A stretch of DNA of 64,000 nt from Leisingera aquimarina DSM 24565 (GCF_000473165.1 NZ_KI421504.1:3510094-3574093); one strand, 5' to 3'; shown: positions 53,668-64,000, counted from the stretch's first letter. Notes: generated by a model from the sequence alone, not told the origin. A program made the numbers and translations.

Positions 53668-55021
53668 TCGACTGCTTCCAAAAGCGCGCCATCAGGAACA
53701 GACCTGCAACGGACAGCCCCGCAATCAGCCCCACCCAGACGCCAACACCGCCCCACTCCAGCACAAAGCCAAAGACATAGGACGCCGGTATCCCAACCGC
53801 CCAATAGCTGAGCACGGCAATCACCATCGGCACGCCGGTGTCCTGCACCCCGCGCAGCAGGCCCAGTGCAATCGCCTGCATCCCGTCCATCATCTGAAAC
53901 AGCGCCGCCGCCGCCAACAGACCTGCACCGATCAGCAGAATTTCCTTCTTCTGCGGATCCGCCGGATCCAGGAACAGCGACATCAGCGGGTCCGGAACGG
54001 TCAGAAACAGAGTGATCCCAACCACAGACACCACCAGCGACATCACCGTCACCACCTTGCCGCCGCGCGCCATATGCGCCCGGTCGCGCCGCCCGAACGC
54101 ATTGCCCGACCGGATCGTAGCCGCATTGGACAGCCCCAGATGCACCATGAACGTCAGCCCCGCCAGCGAGATCGCAATCCCATGCGCCGCCAGCGGCACC
54201 GTGCCCAGCCAGCCCATCATCATCGCCGAGGCGGCAAACAGGCTGGTTTCAGCCAGGGTGGTCAGCCCGATCGGCGCCCCCATGCGGAACACCTGTCCCA
54301 GCATATCCCAGTCGGGGCGCTGAAAGTTCTTCAGCAGCTCATGCTCCGGCAGCACCTTCAGCGCATAGGCCAGCACTAGCACAAAGGACACCCCGTTGGT
54401 CACCAGCGACGCAATCGCCGCCCCGGTGATCCCCAGCTCCGGCGCGCCCCAGTTGCCAAAGATCAGAGCATAGTTCACCAGCGCGTTCAGCACGGCCCCG
54501 AAAACAGACAGCCACAACACGATCTGGGTGCGTTCCAGCGCTGCCAGATAGGATTTGGCAACCATATACAGCAGTGCCGGAAAGATCGCCCAGCCGGCTA
54601 TCCGCAGATACTCTGCCGCCGCATGGGCAATATCCGCCTTTTGCCCCAGCATCAGCAGGATCGGTTCCGACCACCACAACAGCGGCATCGCCGCCGCCCC
54701 ATAGACCAGCGACAGCCACAGCCCCATGCGGGTCGAGCGCCGGATCTGCCGCTCTTCCCCGGCACCCGCGGCCGCCGCCACCATCGGCATCACCGCAAAG
54801 GCAAAACCGGATCCCAGCAGGAAGATGGAAAAGAAATAGGTCGCCCCCAGCGTCACCGCCGCCAGCGCCTCTACCCCGTACCAGCCCAGCATCACGGTAT
54901 CGGTCAGCCCGATGGCAAACTGCGCCACATGGCCGCCGATCAGCGGCAGCCCCAGGATGGCAATCGCCCTGGCATGGCCGCGCAGGGACATCTCTGTGTG
55001 TTTACTCGCCAATGTGTTCAT
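53639..55021 (-). CDS. MATE family efflux transporter
   Basis: A 460-residue multidrug/sodium antiporter of the NorM type with twelve hydrophobic helices. It starts MNTLASKHTEMSLRGHARAIA and shows the first-repeat motif LGLPLIGGHVAQFAIGLTDTVMLGWYG and the second-repeat counterpart ILLIGAGLLAAAALFQMMDGMQ. It exports cationic drugs or metabolites from the cytoplasm. The longer frame upstream of 55021 was rejected because it runs into the DUF2461 gene's leader. Substrates are unknown. It overlaps the DUF1428 gene at the 3' end by 29 bases. Confidence 0.9.
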   Translation of the reverse strand: MNTLASKHTEMSLRGHARAIAILGLPLIGGHVAQFAIGLTDTVMLGWYGVEALAAVTLGATYFFSIFLLGSGFAFAVMPMVAAAAGAGEERQIRRSTRMGLWLSLVYGAAAMPLLWWSEPILLMLGQKADIAHAAAEYLRIAGWAIFPALLYMVAKSYLAALERTQIVLWLSVFGAVLNALVNYALIFGNWGAPELGITGAAIASLVTNGVSFVLVLAYALKVLPEHELLKNFQRPDWDMLGQVFRMGAPIGLTTLAETSLFAASAMMMGWLGTVPLAAHGIAISLAGLTFMVHLGLSNAATIRSGNAFGRRDRAHMARGGKVVTVMSLVVSVVGITLFLTVPDPLMSLFLDPADPQKKEILLIGAGLLAAAALFQMMDGMQAIALGLLRGVQDTGVPMVIAVLSYWAVGIPASYVFGFVLEWGGVGVWVGLIAGLSVAGLFLMARFWKQSIKTVGAAAA

Positions 55022-55070
55022 GCTGTCAGCCTTAGGCTTGGGCGTGCCCCCCCGCAAGAGCGGAGTTTCC

Positions 55071-55099
55071 TTGCCCCTGCACAGGCCTATGGTGATAAA
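55071..55099 (+). promoter_or_regulatory. Possible sigma-70 promoter before the DUF2461 gene
   Basis: TTGCCC (55071) and GATAAA (55094) are spaced 17 bases apart, 45 bases before the DUF2461 start codon. Confidence 0.35.
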
Positions 55100-55144
55100 C
55101 TGCACAGGCGGGTTTTCCGCCCGCTTGCCAGGAGCTTTTTTGCG

Positions 55145-55795
55145 ATGACCGACACCTTTGCCCAGCTGATCCCCGATGCCCGCGCCTTTCTGGCGGCGCT
55201 TTCGCAGAACAACAGCCGGGACTGGTTCACCGCGCAGAAGGACAGATATGAAACCGAGCTGAAATCCCCAGCGCTGCGGCTGCTGGACGAGATTTCCCAA
55301 GCCATCACCCGGCGCAGCGGCGCTCCGGTGACAGGCAAATTGTTCCGCCCGCAGCGCGACGTGCGGTTTTCCAAGGACAAGACGCCCTACACCACCCATC
55401 TGCACCTGATGTGGACGCTGAACAGCAGCGGTTGCGCGCTGTTCTTCGGCCTTGCCCCGGATTACTGCACCGCAGGCGGCGGTATTATGGGCTTCAGCAA
55501 GCCGCAGCTGCCGCGCTGGCGTGCTGCCATCGACGGCGCCTATGGCGACGAGATCGCAGCGCTGACGGATATACTGGCGCTCAAAGGGTTTGCCGTCAAA
55601 GACCCCGAACTGAAACGCGTGCCCGCCCCCTATGGCAAGGCCCACCCGCACGGACACCTGCTGCAGCGCAAGTCCCTGACTTTCTGGCACGAGATGACTG
55701 CGCGTGAACAAGCCGCCCCGATGCAGGCCCTGATGTCAGCCTATCTCACCCAGGAGCCGATGTTTGCCCTGCTGGACAGCGCCCTGACCGCGTGA
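55145..55795 (+). CDS. DUF2461 (TIGR02453) family protein
   Basis: A 216-residue DUF2461 protein. The family opening FLAALSQNNSRDWFTAQKDRYE, the central KLFRPQRDVRFSKDKTPYTTHL and the GFAVKDPELKRVPAPYGKAHPHG ending are clear. The function of the family is unknown; it is soluble. The start is at the only ATG in reach, after AGGAGC. It is convergent with the NicO gene, with five bases between. Confidence 0.88.
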   Translation: MTDTFAQLIPDARAFLAALSQNNSRDWFTAQKDRYETELKSPALRLLDEISQAITRRSGAPVTGKLFRPQRDVRFSKDKTPYTTHLHLMWTLNSSGCALFFGLAPDYCTAGGGIMGFSKPQLPRWRAAIDGAYGDEIAALTDILALKGFAVKDPELKRVPAPYGKAHPHGHLLQRKSLTFWHEMTAREQAAPMQALMSAYLTQEPMFALLDSALTA

Positions 55796-55799
55796 TCCT

Positions 55800-56705
55800 T
55801 TACAATGCCCGCAGCATGATCTGGCCGGCCAGCACCGCCACCACTGCGCCTGCGGCGATCTCCAGCACCGCCGCGGCCCGCAGCGCACCCGTCCCTTGCA
55901 TCTGAGCCAGCGCGCCCTTGCGCAGGGTGACCGCTGCCGCCGCCACCGCCACAGTCACCGTTGCGGTGCCAAACCCCATGGCAAAGGCCCCGGCAATCCC
56001 GGCCCACAGCACGCCCATGCGCCAGGTCAATAGCAGCAGAAACACCGCCCCCGTGCAGGGCCGCAACGCCACCGCGCCAATGATCGCCAGCGCATCACGC
56101 AGCGAGGAGACATTGGCCGCCTCCGCCGCTGTGGGCCCGTGCCGGTGCCCGCAGGAGGTGCAGACATCTTCATGCTGATGATGGTGGCGGTGCTCTCCCG
56201 CCGCATCGGCCCGGCTGCCCGCCAGCCGCCGCGCACCGCGCAGCAGCAGCCACAGCCCCACCAGCGCAATCAGCCCGTAAGACACCGGCGCCAGCACATC
56301 CTCGGCGGCGCTGGTCAGCTGTTCCCGCCCCCAGTCCAGCAGCAGCAACCCGCCCGCCACCAGCAGCACCGCGGTGGCTGCCTGCGCCAGCGAGGACGCC
56401 ACAGCCAGCCCGGCCAGCCGTGCCAGGGGCACCGGCTTGCCCATGCCGTAACCGCCGATCACCAGCTTGCCATGCCCCGGCCCTGCGGCATGAAAAAACC
56501 CATAGGCAAAACACAAAGCAAGCAGCCCAGTCAGCGCCCCGGGTTCACCGGACCGCAAGGCCCGCAACCCCCGTGCCATCGCGGTCTGCGCCTCGCGCTG
56601 GCCTTCGCCCGCCCAGGCGGCAACAACACCGGCGCCGCCAAAGCCCCACAGCCACGCTGCGAAAGCCGCAACAGCCAGCGCTGTAACTGCCAGAAAAGCC
56701 CGCAC
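55800..56705 (-). CDS. NicO-type nickel/cobalt transporter
   Basis: A 301-residue membrane protein of the RcnA/NicO type. It has six to seven hydrophobic helices and a histidine-rich cytoplasmic loop ([20 protein letters not shown], about residues 173-192), which is typical for Ni2+, Co2+ or Zn2+ handling. The [19 protein letters not shown] stretch is the NicO core motif. It starts one base after the DUF1007 gene ends, so the two are one transcript. Import versus export cannot be told; DUF1007 pairs are linked with zinc- or cobalt-responsive uptake in related bacteria. Confidence 0.87.
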   Translation of the reverse strand: MRAFLAVTALAVAAFAAWLWGFGGAGVVAAWAGEGQREAQTAMARGLRALRSGEPGALTGLLALCFAYGFFHAAGPGHGKLVIGGYGMGKPVPLARLAGLAVASSLAQAATAVLLVAGGLLLLDWGREQLTSAAEDVLAPVSYGLIALVGLWLLLRGARRLAGSRADAAGEHRHHHQHEDVCTSCGHRHGPTAAEAANVSSLRDALAIIGAVALRPCTGAVFLLLLTWRMGVLWAGIAGAFAMGFGTATVTVAVAAAAVTLRKGALAQMQGTGALRAAAVLEIAAGAVVAVLAGQIMLRAL

Positions 56706-56706
56706 T

Positions 56707-57342
56707 TTACGCCCCGCAGCTCAATTGCACAGTATCGGCAAAGGCTTCGCCAACCTGAGGATAAGCCGCCTCTGCCTGATCCGCGGGCATCGCATAGAGC
56801 AGCTCTTCAACTTTGGTATAAGCCGCATCCAGATCCGGCGGGGTGACGCGCCCTTGGCAGCCGCCCGAAACCTCCAGCCCGCCGGTCAGGGTATAGGCCG
56901 TGTAATACGTTGGATCATAGGCCTTGATCACCACCCCGTCCGCTGCCTGCGGCTGCAGCAGAACGCGCCGGTGGCGGGTGGTGATGCGCCCCTCGGCAAC
57001 CTCAGTGGACACATGCTCCGGCCCCCCCAGCGCCAGCGCAGCCCCCTCACGGGTCAGATAAGTGTCGCCCTGGAACCCGTCGGTCCAAACCATGTCAAAC
57101 CCTTGCAGCCCGGCCAGTTCCGCGGCTGTCAGCGCACCGTCGTAATCGCTGTCCAACCCTTGATCCTCAAAAATCAGCAACGAGTAAAACTCGTCATAAG
57201 CCCAGGTGATCTCCACCGCCTGCAACTGCCCGGTGTCCGAAACACTCACTTTCAGCGCGGTATCGACAAAAATATGCGGATGCGATCCGGCGCCCTGCGG
57301 CACCATCAGCGCAAACGAAAGCAAAGGAACAATACGTTTCAT
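56707..57342 (-). CDS. DUF1007 family periplasmic protein
   Basis: A 211-residue periplasmic protein. The signal peptide [19 protein letters not shown] is followed directly by SHPHIFVDT, the conserved metal-binding start of the family. [26 protein letters not shown] looks like an EF-hand-like acidic loop. It is the partner of NicO, proposed to capture divalent metal for the transporter; this is inference. The start at 57342 was set by the signal peptide. Upstream is an intergenic repeat with hairpins. Confidence 0.84.
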   Translation of the reverse strand: MKRIVPLLSFALMVPQGAGSHPHIFVDTALKVSVSDTGQLQAVEITWAYDEFYSLLIFEDQGLDSDYDGALTAAELAGLQGFDMVWTDGFQGDTYLTREGAALALGGPEHVSTEVAEGRITTRHRRVLLQPQAADGVVIKAYDPTYYTAYTLTGGLEVSGGCQGRVTPPDLDAAYTKVEELLYAMPADQAEAAYPQVGEAFADTVQLSCGA

Positions 57343-57414
57343 GGCTACAGCTTTACGCCCCAATCCGCCCCCCCGCAACAGCCGCGCGCCTCACCGGCAG
57401 GCTTCAGCCTGGCC

Positions 57415-57438
57415 GCTTCTTTCTGGTCAGAAATACCT
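57415..57438 (-). repeat. Intergenic repeat, copy E
   Basis: On the minus strand reads AGGTATTT, CTG, ACCAGAAAGAAGC. It is followed on the plus strand by GGGG and the hairpin AGGGGC-AAC-GCCCCT-TTT (57460-57477), and by longer GAGGCCGGAGG/CCTCCGGCC arms. Confidence 0.75.
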
Positions 57439-57545
57439 TGGGGTGAGGCCGGAGGGCCGAGGGGCAACGCCCCTTTTCTCTGCTTCAGCTTCACGCCTCC
57501 GGCCAGCCCCGCCCCCGGCATCCGGCCGGGCGCATGGCAAACCGC

Positions 57546-58961
57546 CTATGCAGCCGCCTCCCGCGCCACCGCCGCAATGGCCGCCCGCACATCCGCCTCG
57601 CGGCTGCGGTGGTTGGTGATCGCGGCGCGCAGCATCACCCGGCCCTGCGACCGGGTGGTGGAAAACACCGCCTCGCCGCTCTCCTGCAGGGTCTGGGCAA
57701 CGCGCGCGTTGACCTCGGACTGCGCCTCAGGTTCCAGATCACTGCGGGCAGTAAACACGCAGACGTTCGACACCACTGGCGCCCCCAGCGCCATATCCTG
57801 CCGTGCTTCAATCTCTGCCGCCATGAATGCCGCCAGCGCGCAGTTCCCCGTAATGGCTTCCGAAAACGCCGCCTCGCCATAGGTTTCCAGCGCGGTCCAA
57901 ACCTTCAGCGCCCGGTTGCCGCGGCTCAGGTCGATGCCGTAATCGCAGAACCACGGCTCGCCACCCGCCAGCCCGCGCTCGGCCCCCTCCAGATACGATG
58001 GCCGGGCCGAAAACGCCGCCCTGTGCTCGTCTTCGTTGCGCAGCAGCGCCATGCCGCAGTCATAGCCCACATACATCCACTTGTGGAAATCCAGCGCAAT
58101 GCTGTCGGCCCGTCCGATCCCGTCGGACAAGGACCGCCAAGGCTCCGCCGCAATCCGCGTCCAGGCGCCAAATGCCCCGTCCACATGCAGCCACAGCCCC
58201 AGATCCGCCGCCGCATCCGCCAGCGCATTCAGATCATCATACAATCCCAGATCCACCGATCCGGCGGTGCCCACCACCAGGAAGGGCAGCGCCCCGGCGG
58301 CCTTGTCGGCTTCAACCATCGCCGCCAAAGCCGCGCAGTCGATCCGCCCGCCAGCCAAAGGCACCTTGCGCAGGTTGTCCGAGCCGATGCCCAGCAGCTC
58401 CACCGCCTTCAGGGTCGCGTTATGCACGCCCTCACCCGCATAGGCCGTCAGCCGCACGTCACCCTGACCACGCTGGCGCAGATCCTTCATCACTCGCAGC
58501 CGCGCTGCCTGAAAAGCAATCACCGTCGCCTGCGAAGTGCCGGTCACCAGCAACCCGCTGGCCCCTTCGGGCATCCCCATCTTTTGACGGGTCCAGCCGA
58601 CAACGGCACGCTCCATATAGTTCGCTCCGTGATCGCGCCCGCCCATATTAGCATTGACCGCTGCCGCCGCGACCGAAGCGATCAGGTCCGTCGCCAGCCC
58701 CGATCCCTGCACCCAGCCCCAGAACCGCGGATGGGTGTTGCCGCCATGATAGGGCAGCACGTCGCGGATAATCCGGTCCACCGCCGCTTCCGGCCCCTGC
58801 GCCTCCGCCGTCACCGCATAGCGCGCATCAATGTCGTCAGGCACCGGCTGCCAAGGGCGCTCCGCGGCCTGTTGCATCTGGTCCAGCGCCGCCTCCAGCA
58901 TCCGCTGCGCCTCCGCCCGGAACGCCACCCAATCCTGCGTCCTGATCCCCTTGTCAGCCAC
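57546..58961 (-). CDS. PLP-dependent group II amino acid decarboxylase
   Basis: A 471-residue PLP decarboxylase of the aromatic-L-amino-acid/glutamate group. It has VLPYHGGNTHPRFWGWVQGSG near residue 70, GLLVTGTSQATVIAFQAAR, the aspartate in WLHVDGAFGAW and the Schiff-base lysine in SIALDFHKWMYVGYDCGM. It decarboxylates an amino acid to an amine in the cytoplasm, or acts as an aldehyde-forming decarboxylase-oxidase. The substrate is not decided by motif. It is the only gene on its strand before the parE intergenic region. Confidence 0.86.
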   Translation of the reverse strand: MADKGIRTQDWVAFRAEAQRMLEAALDQMQQAAERPWQPVPDDIDARYAVTAEAQGPEAAVDRIIRDVLPYHGGNTHPRFWGWVQGSGLATDLIASVAAAAVNANMGGRDHGANYMERAVVGWTRQKMGMPEGASGLLVTGTSQATVIAFQAARLRVMKDLRQRGQGDVRLTAYAGEGVHNATLKAVELLGIGSDNLRKVPLAGGRIDCAALAAMVEADKAAGALPFLVVGTAGSVDLGLYDDLNALADAAADLGLWLHVDGAFGAWTRIAAEPWRSLSDGIGRADSIALDFHKWMYVGYDCGMALLRNEDEHRAAFSARPSYLEGAERGLAGGEPWFCDYGIDLSRGNRALKVWTALETYGEAAFSEAITGNCALAAFMAAEIEARQDMALGAPVVSNVCVFTARSDLEPEAQSEVNARVAQTLQESGEAVFSTTRSQGRVMLRAAITNHRSREADVRAAIAAVAREAAA

Positions 58962-59315
58962 CCGTGCGCCCTCCTCATGCCATTCGCTGGTCGAGGTCTA
59001 CCTCTCAGCCCCCTGCACCGCACGGAAAATATCGACGCACCCGGATTATCGGAACTTACCTTCGATGGTTTGAAAACTCACTCTGGCCCGCACAGTAATC
59101 AGAGCCTTCCCGTGCATCCGCTGCCGCCCGGCGGCAAAACGGGGGTGTGCTTTTCGCCCACCCCGGGGCCAGGCACTGCCCTGACCGCTCTTTTCCCTGG
59201 CGTTAGAAAAGCCCCGACCCGCCTTATCCACAGCCCCTTGCGTCCCTCTTCCACCCGGCCCCAACACCTGCCATAATGGCGGCCAATCAACACCAAGGAA
59301 GAGCAGTTCCCGCAT
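58962..59315. other. Divergent intergenic region before parE
   Basis: No gene is supported in these 354 bases. It separates the decarboxylase start and the parE start. It contains a consensus DnaA box at 59224-59232 and a CATAAT at 59272-59277 that could be a -10 hexamer without a recognisable -35. Confidence 0.55.
59224..59232 (+). promoter_or_regulatory. Single consensus DnaA box TTATCCACA upstream of parE
   Basis: An exact match to the consensus 9-mer, 84 bases before the parE start. A single 9-mer of this kind is expected by chance about once in two such windows, so a role in DnaA-linked control is only suggestive. Confidence 0.3.
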
Positions 59316-61274
<1,959 letters not shown>

Positions 61275-61284
61275 GGGAGCCTAA

Positions 61285-62001
61285 GTGGTAAAGGTTTTCA
61301 CTGATCATTCTGATCAGCGCCATAATAGCTGGTGCTATCATTGCTCCCGAACTTTGGGTTCTAGAGAAACCAATCGGGAGCACATTCCAACAAAGAACAT
61401 ACTGACAAAACCATATCCAGAGAACTTGCCGGTTGCTGCAGTTTGCGCAAAATGCAACGAGAGCTATTCTCTGGACGAACAGTACTTTATTGCTTTTTTA
61501 TCCGCAGTATTGTCCGGAACCACGGATCCTAATCTGCAGGTAAATAATGCTGGCAAAAGTGCTCTTAAGGATCCGAAGCTTCGCGGCCGAATTGAACGTA
61601 GCAAGCGAGAGTACCTAACAATTGGTGGAGAGAGGGTAACACTGTTTGAGCCGGAAGTTGATCGTGTCAAAAACGTTGCTATCAAAAACGCTCGTGGTCA
61701 TGTTTTCTTTGAAAACGGTGAACCAAAATTTGAAGAACCGATTTTCTGCGATGTATTTCCACTGCAAACAGCTAGTGACGAACAGTTAGATGCAATATTC
61801 CCGCTGCAGCACTTCGATGTTTGGCCAGAAGTCGGAAGCCGATGGATGCAGCGGCTTATTGCGGAAAGTGGATTCGACGACCAAAGCTTCTATGTCGTTC
61901 AGCCTGAAGTCTACAGGTTTAGACTAGATTTTGATCACGGTGTTACAATCAGATCCGTAATTCATGAATACCTAGCGACGATAGTTGCATGGGAATTTTG
62001 A
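61285..62001 (+). CDS. HNH-like putative nuclease, AT-rich and probably acquired
   Basis: A 238-residue protein with two zinc-knuckle pairs, WCYHCSRTL and VCAKCNESYS, around EHIPTKNIL. This gives the C-x2-C / H / C-x2-C layout of small HNH-type endonucleases. The start is a GTG preceded by GAGGGAGC, ten bases after parE. Base and codon use (many AAT, AAA, TTT, ATA) contrast strongly with parE and the rest of the window, suggesting recent transfer. The C-terminal two thirds is not recognised. It may be an anti-phage or mobile-element-derived nuclease. Confidence 0.7.
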   Translation: MVKVFTDHSDQRHNSWCYHCSRTLGSRETNREHIPTKNILTKPYPENLPVAAVCAKCNESYSLDEQYFIAFLSAVLSGTTDPNLQVNNAGKSALKDPKLRGRIERSKREYLTIGGERVTLFEPEVDRVKNVAIKNARGHVFFENGEPKFEEPIFCDVFPLQTASDEQLDAIFPLQHFDVWPEVGSRWMQRLIAESGFDDQSFYVVQPEVYRFRLDFDHGVTIRSVIHEYLATIVAWEF

Positions 62002-62060
62002 GTTTGCCTTGATGGTTCAAGGAACCCTAGGAATCTTCCTGCACACCTCCTACACCACAA

Positions 62061-62123
62061 GGCCCGCGCCTGACCTTGGGGAGGCGTGAAGCGCCTTCCC
62101 GGGGGGAAGGTGAGGCGCGGGCC
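62061..62123. repeat. Long two-tier hairpin
   Basis: Arms 62061-62077 and 62107-62123 are reverse complements at 16 of 17 positions (GGCCCGCGCCT... and ...AGGCGCGGGCC). An inner stem GGGGAGGCG/CGCCTTCCC closes a TGAAG loop. The whole could form a very stable stem of about 26 base pairs. Confidence 0.7.
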
Positions 62124-62217
62124 GTGCCGCTACGCGCCACGTCCCAGGTGAAATCCTGCCAGCGCCGCTCTTTAATTTGCGCGGCTGGGTGCGAAGGGCT
62201 CCGCCCGTCCACGCCGC

Positions 62218-62238
62218 AAACAGTCCCCCGGACTGTTT
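62218..62238. repeat. Hairpin AAACAGTCC-CCC-GGACTGTTT
   Basis: A perfect 9-base stem with a CCC loop. It is related in arm sequence to the hairpin at 22411-22428. Confidence 0.55.
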
Positions 62239-62389
62239 GTCCCTGCGGGAAACCGGCGCGAACTCTCAAAGGAAATTGAGACCGGCTAGGAAGCTATCCA
62301 AGCAGACAGTTTCAGGCCGAAACGGGCGAAGCCTAATCAGTCGCATACCCCGCCCCCCAACGTCCCAAAGGGATCAACAGCCTCCCCCC

Positions 62390-62413
62390 CTTCCTCTTGC
62401 CGAAAATATCCCC
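62390..62413 (-). repeat. Intergenic repeat, copy F (diverged)
   Basis: On the minus strand reads GGGGATATTT, TCGG, CAAGAGGAAG, a weak member of the family that keeps the TATTT and (A)GAAG ends. Confidence 0.45.
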
Positions 62414-62915
62414 GCCGGAGGCATCCTGCGATTTGCCGCAAGCGATCCGGCCCGGACGGCACGCCCCCGTTGCGCCAATCCCCAAACCTCCGCACGCCCC
62501 GCTTTCGCTCCTTTAACCCCGCTCTGCCATACTCCCAACCGTCGCGACACAAGGTGCGGACTGACACCCCGCACCAGCAGGAGATACGGGACCCCCCAAG
62601 ACCCTCCTCTTCATTGGGTGCAGGGGTTCTCCGCAGACCGAGAGCTTTCGAGCGGATATGGGGATTTGCGATCCCCTGCCGGTCCTCCGCCATCCTGGCG
62701 GCGCCGCCACCTCTTACCCGGCCAGACCTTTCGGCCAGGAGCACATAACGGCCCAACCGGCCCCCAAAACAGCAAACCAACCGGACGGGGATCCCCTCCC
62801 GCCGGGCCAAACCCATGCGCGCTGCGCGCCGCATGACACATCCGTGAGGCCTGTTGCCTGAAACCCCTTTCCCTTCCTATGGTCACGCCAGCCAATCACA
62901 GCAAAGAGAGCGGGC

Positions 62916-63680
62916 ATGAATTTCATCGCAAACAACCAGCTGCCCCTGCTTTTGCTGTTCTTCCTTGCGGGCCTCATCGGCACCGCCTTTCTGTTCCGCA
63001 AACCGGCGGGCCACCGCGCCTGGAAACTGGCGGACCTCGTGTGGGTGGTCCTTGGCGGTTTCGGTGCGCTGGTCGCGGTGATCTCCGGCATCTACGCCGC
63101 CGACAGCTCCAAACTCGAACGCCAGATCGACATCGCCTATGCCGCAACGGCGGCCTTCGACCGCGACGCCGCCCGCTTCCGGCTGCGCTTCTGCGACCCC
63201 GCCTATGACGCCGACATCGCGGTCCTTTGCGAAAAGGTCGAATTCCTCTCCGCCTCCACCGCGGGCAACGCCGAACTGCCCCTGTTCATCGCGGTGACGG
63301 ATGAGGTCGCGCCGCTGCAGGGCCTCAGCTTCCTGTTCGGCACCCCCCGCTCGGACATGGACGAGATGAAGGACATGGAGGCCCAGGCCAGTGCCTTCGA
63401 CCCTGAGGCTTTCCTGGTCTTCACCGCGCTCGACGGCCCCGCGCAAAGAGCGGTCGACAATATGCGCCGCAAGGTGCCGGCCATTGCCGGCGATTTCCTG
63501 ATCATCGCGCGGGCCTATGACGATCTGGTCGCCCATGTCGCAAAGCTCAAAGACGAATGGGAATACCTGCAGGACAATGCGCATATCTTGGTGCTGCAGA
63601 TCATCGCGCTTTGCCTCGTCAGCTTCGCCGCTCCCTTCCGCCTCGGCAAATCCATTGTCGAGCTGCGCCGGCCCCGCTAA
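62916..63680 (+). CDS. Hypothetical membrane protein
   Basis: A 254-residue protein (MNFIANNQLPLLLLFFLAGL at the N-terminus) with hydrophobic segments near residues 8-27, 40-62 and 222-243. Between the second and third is a soluble domain of about 150 residues with a conserved-looking acidic region (DMDEMKDMEAQASAFDPEAF) and two cysteines (RFCDPAYD, AVLCEKVEF). It shares its direction with the glycosylase gene, 27 bases downstream. I do not recognise a family; it may be an anchored periplasmic sensor or scaffold. Confidence 0.7.
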   Translation: MNFIANNQLPLLLLFFLAGLIGTAFLFRKPAGHRAWKLADLVWVVLGGFGALVAVISGIYAADSSKLERQIDIAYAATAAFDRDAARFRLRFCDPAYDADIAVLCEKVEFLSASTAGNAELPLFIAVTDEVAPLQGLSFLFGTPRSDMDEMKDMEAQASAFDPEAFLVFTALDGPAQRAVDNMRRKVPAIAGDFLIIARAYDDLVAHVAKLKDEWEYLQDNAHILVLQIIALCLVSFAAPFRLGKSIVELRRPR

Positions 63681-63707
63681 CCTGAACCGACGCCAAAAGG
63701 ACCCGCC

Positions 63708-64000
63708 ATGCGCAGCTTTGACGAGATCCACGCCATTTCTGCAGACCGCCACGGCGGCCCCGCAGCGCTGGAGGAAAAGCTCACTAAACCCGCCCCCAAG
63801 ATCACAGAGCTGCCGGAGGACCGCTGGCTCGCTATCATGACCAAATGCATCTTCCAGGCGGGCTTCAACTGGAAAGTGATCGAAGCGAAATGGGACGGCT
63901 TCGAAGAGGTCTTTCACGGCTTCGACCCAGGCCCTTGCGCCTTCATGAACGAGGACGAATTCGACCGGGTCCTTGGCGACTCCCGCGTGGTCAGGAACGG
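63708..64000 (+). CDS. DNA-3-methyladenine glycosylase I, cut by the window end
   Basis: The first 97 codons of a helix-hairpin-helix alkylation repair glycosylase of the Tag family, which removes 3-methyladenine from DNA. It begins MRSFDEIHAISADRHGG. The segment WLAIMTKCIFQAGFNWKVIEAKWDGFEEVFHGFDP matches the Tag pattern FxxxSFQAGLSWxxIxxKWxxFxxAFxxFDP. The start has AAAAGGA eight bases upstream. The frame is open at base 64000, so the C-terminal half and zinc-site histidines lie outside. Confidence 0.82.
   Translation, partial: MRSFDEIHAISADRHGGPAALEEKLTKPAPKITELPEDRWLAIMTKCIFQAGFNWKVIEAKWDGFEEVFHGFDPGPCAFMNEDEFDRVLGDSRVVRN

Larger units (their letters stand above)
62002..62915. other. Hairpin-rich non-coding stretch after the HNH-like gene
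   Basis: About 0.9 kb without a supported gene. It holds the long hairpin at 62061-62123, the GGACTGTTT hairpin at 62218-62238, repeat copy F at 62390-62413, and further short dyads such as GGGGAT-TTGC-GATCCCC near 62658. Open frames on both strands lack ribosome sites and recognisable motifs. Confidence 0.55.

Noticed and set aside
57460-57477. AGGGGC-AAC-GCCCCT-TTT as a plus-strand terminator
   Set aside because: No plus-strand gene ends here; both neighbours are on the minus strand. It is better seen as part of the repeat-associated hairpin block.
57534-59276. 580-codon plus-strand frame
   Set aside because: Antisense to the PLP decarboxylase, which carries the Schiff-base lysine motif.
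62337-62834. 165-codon minus-strand frame after the HNH-like gene
   Set aside because: Arg/Gly-rich shadow composition, no ribosome site, and it covers repeat copy F and several hairpins.

Overview
The window reads as a chromosome segment from a marine alphaproteobacterium of the Rhodobacteraceae (Roseobacter group, Leisingera/Phaeobacter/Ruegeria-like). This is inferred from the high GC content, dense short-spaced operons, the PhaR/PhaP/PhaC/PhaZ granule cluster, gamma-glutamylation-type polyamine genes, and small conserved proteins such as SdhE. No rRNA, tRNA, CRISPR array, prophage or intact insertion sequence was seen. Nearly all genes are complete; the two edge genes are cut by the window.

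Layout. 1-6 kb: a truncated form II CoxL-like molybdenum hydroxylase, an ornithine/lysine decarboxylase divergent from an Lrp/AsnC regulator, and a LysR regulator divergent from a fatty acid hydroxylase. 6-12 kb: valS, a DUF1330 protein, and an overlapping TerB-TerB-PhnD-like operon. 11.6-21.5 kb: a four-gene polar amino acid ABC importer, then a polyamine/amine catabolism cluster (two glutamine-synthetase-like ligases, a class I amidotransferase, a PuuB-like FAD oxidase and a DegT aminotransferase). 22-30 kb: polyhydroxyalkanoate genes phaR, phasin, phaC and phaZ with an epimerase and an adenylate cyclase-TPR protein between them. CTGC-N3-GCAG palindromes lie in front of both the phasin gene and the phaC/phaZ pair. 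30-36 kb: hydrolases, a DUF4105 protein and thrS. 36.5-39 kb: a bufferin (BufA1-BufB-BufC-DoxX) metal-buffering peptide operon. 39-43 kb: ArsC-like reductase, cold-shock protein, folA and thyA. folA and thyA are separated by 1.25 kb of decayed sequence that contains the C-terminal relic of a second, different thymidylate synthase. 43.4-45.7 kb: a surface lipoprotein plus Slam-type outer-membrane translocator, a probable type XI secretion pair. 45.8-59 kb: glyoxalase, MarR, SdhE, XRE, aspartate aminotransferase, a delta-type carbonic anhydrase, a yeast-Fcy1-like cytosine deaminase, MATE, NicO/DUF1007 metal genes and a PLP decarboxylase. 59-64 kb: parE, an AT-rich HNH-like gene that looks foreign, about 0.9 kb of hairpin-rich non-coding DNA, a membrane protein, and the start of a 3-methyladenine glycosylase I gene.

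The most noteworthy items are the Slam/TbpB-like lipoprotein pair, the bufferin operon, the apparent thymidylate synthase gene replacement, a shared TTTGATCAAA operator in the polyamine cluster, an AT-rich island inside valS, and a six-copy intergenic repeat family (core GGGTATTT-N3-ACCAGAAAGAAGC) that tends to sit beside hairpins at gene ends. All functional calls come from reading sequence motifs; no database search was run.
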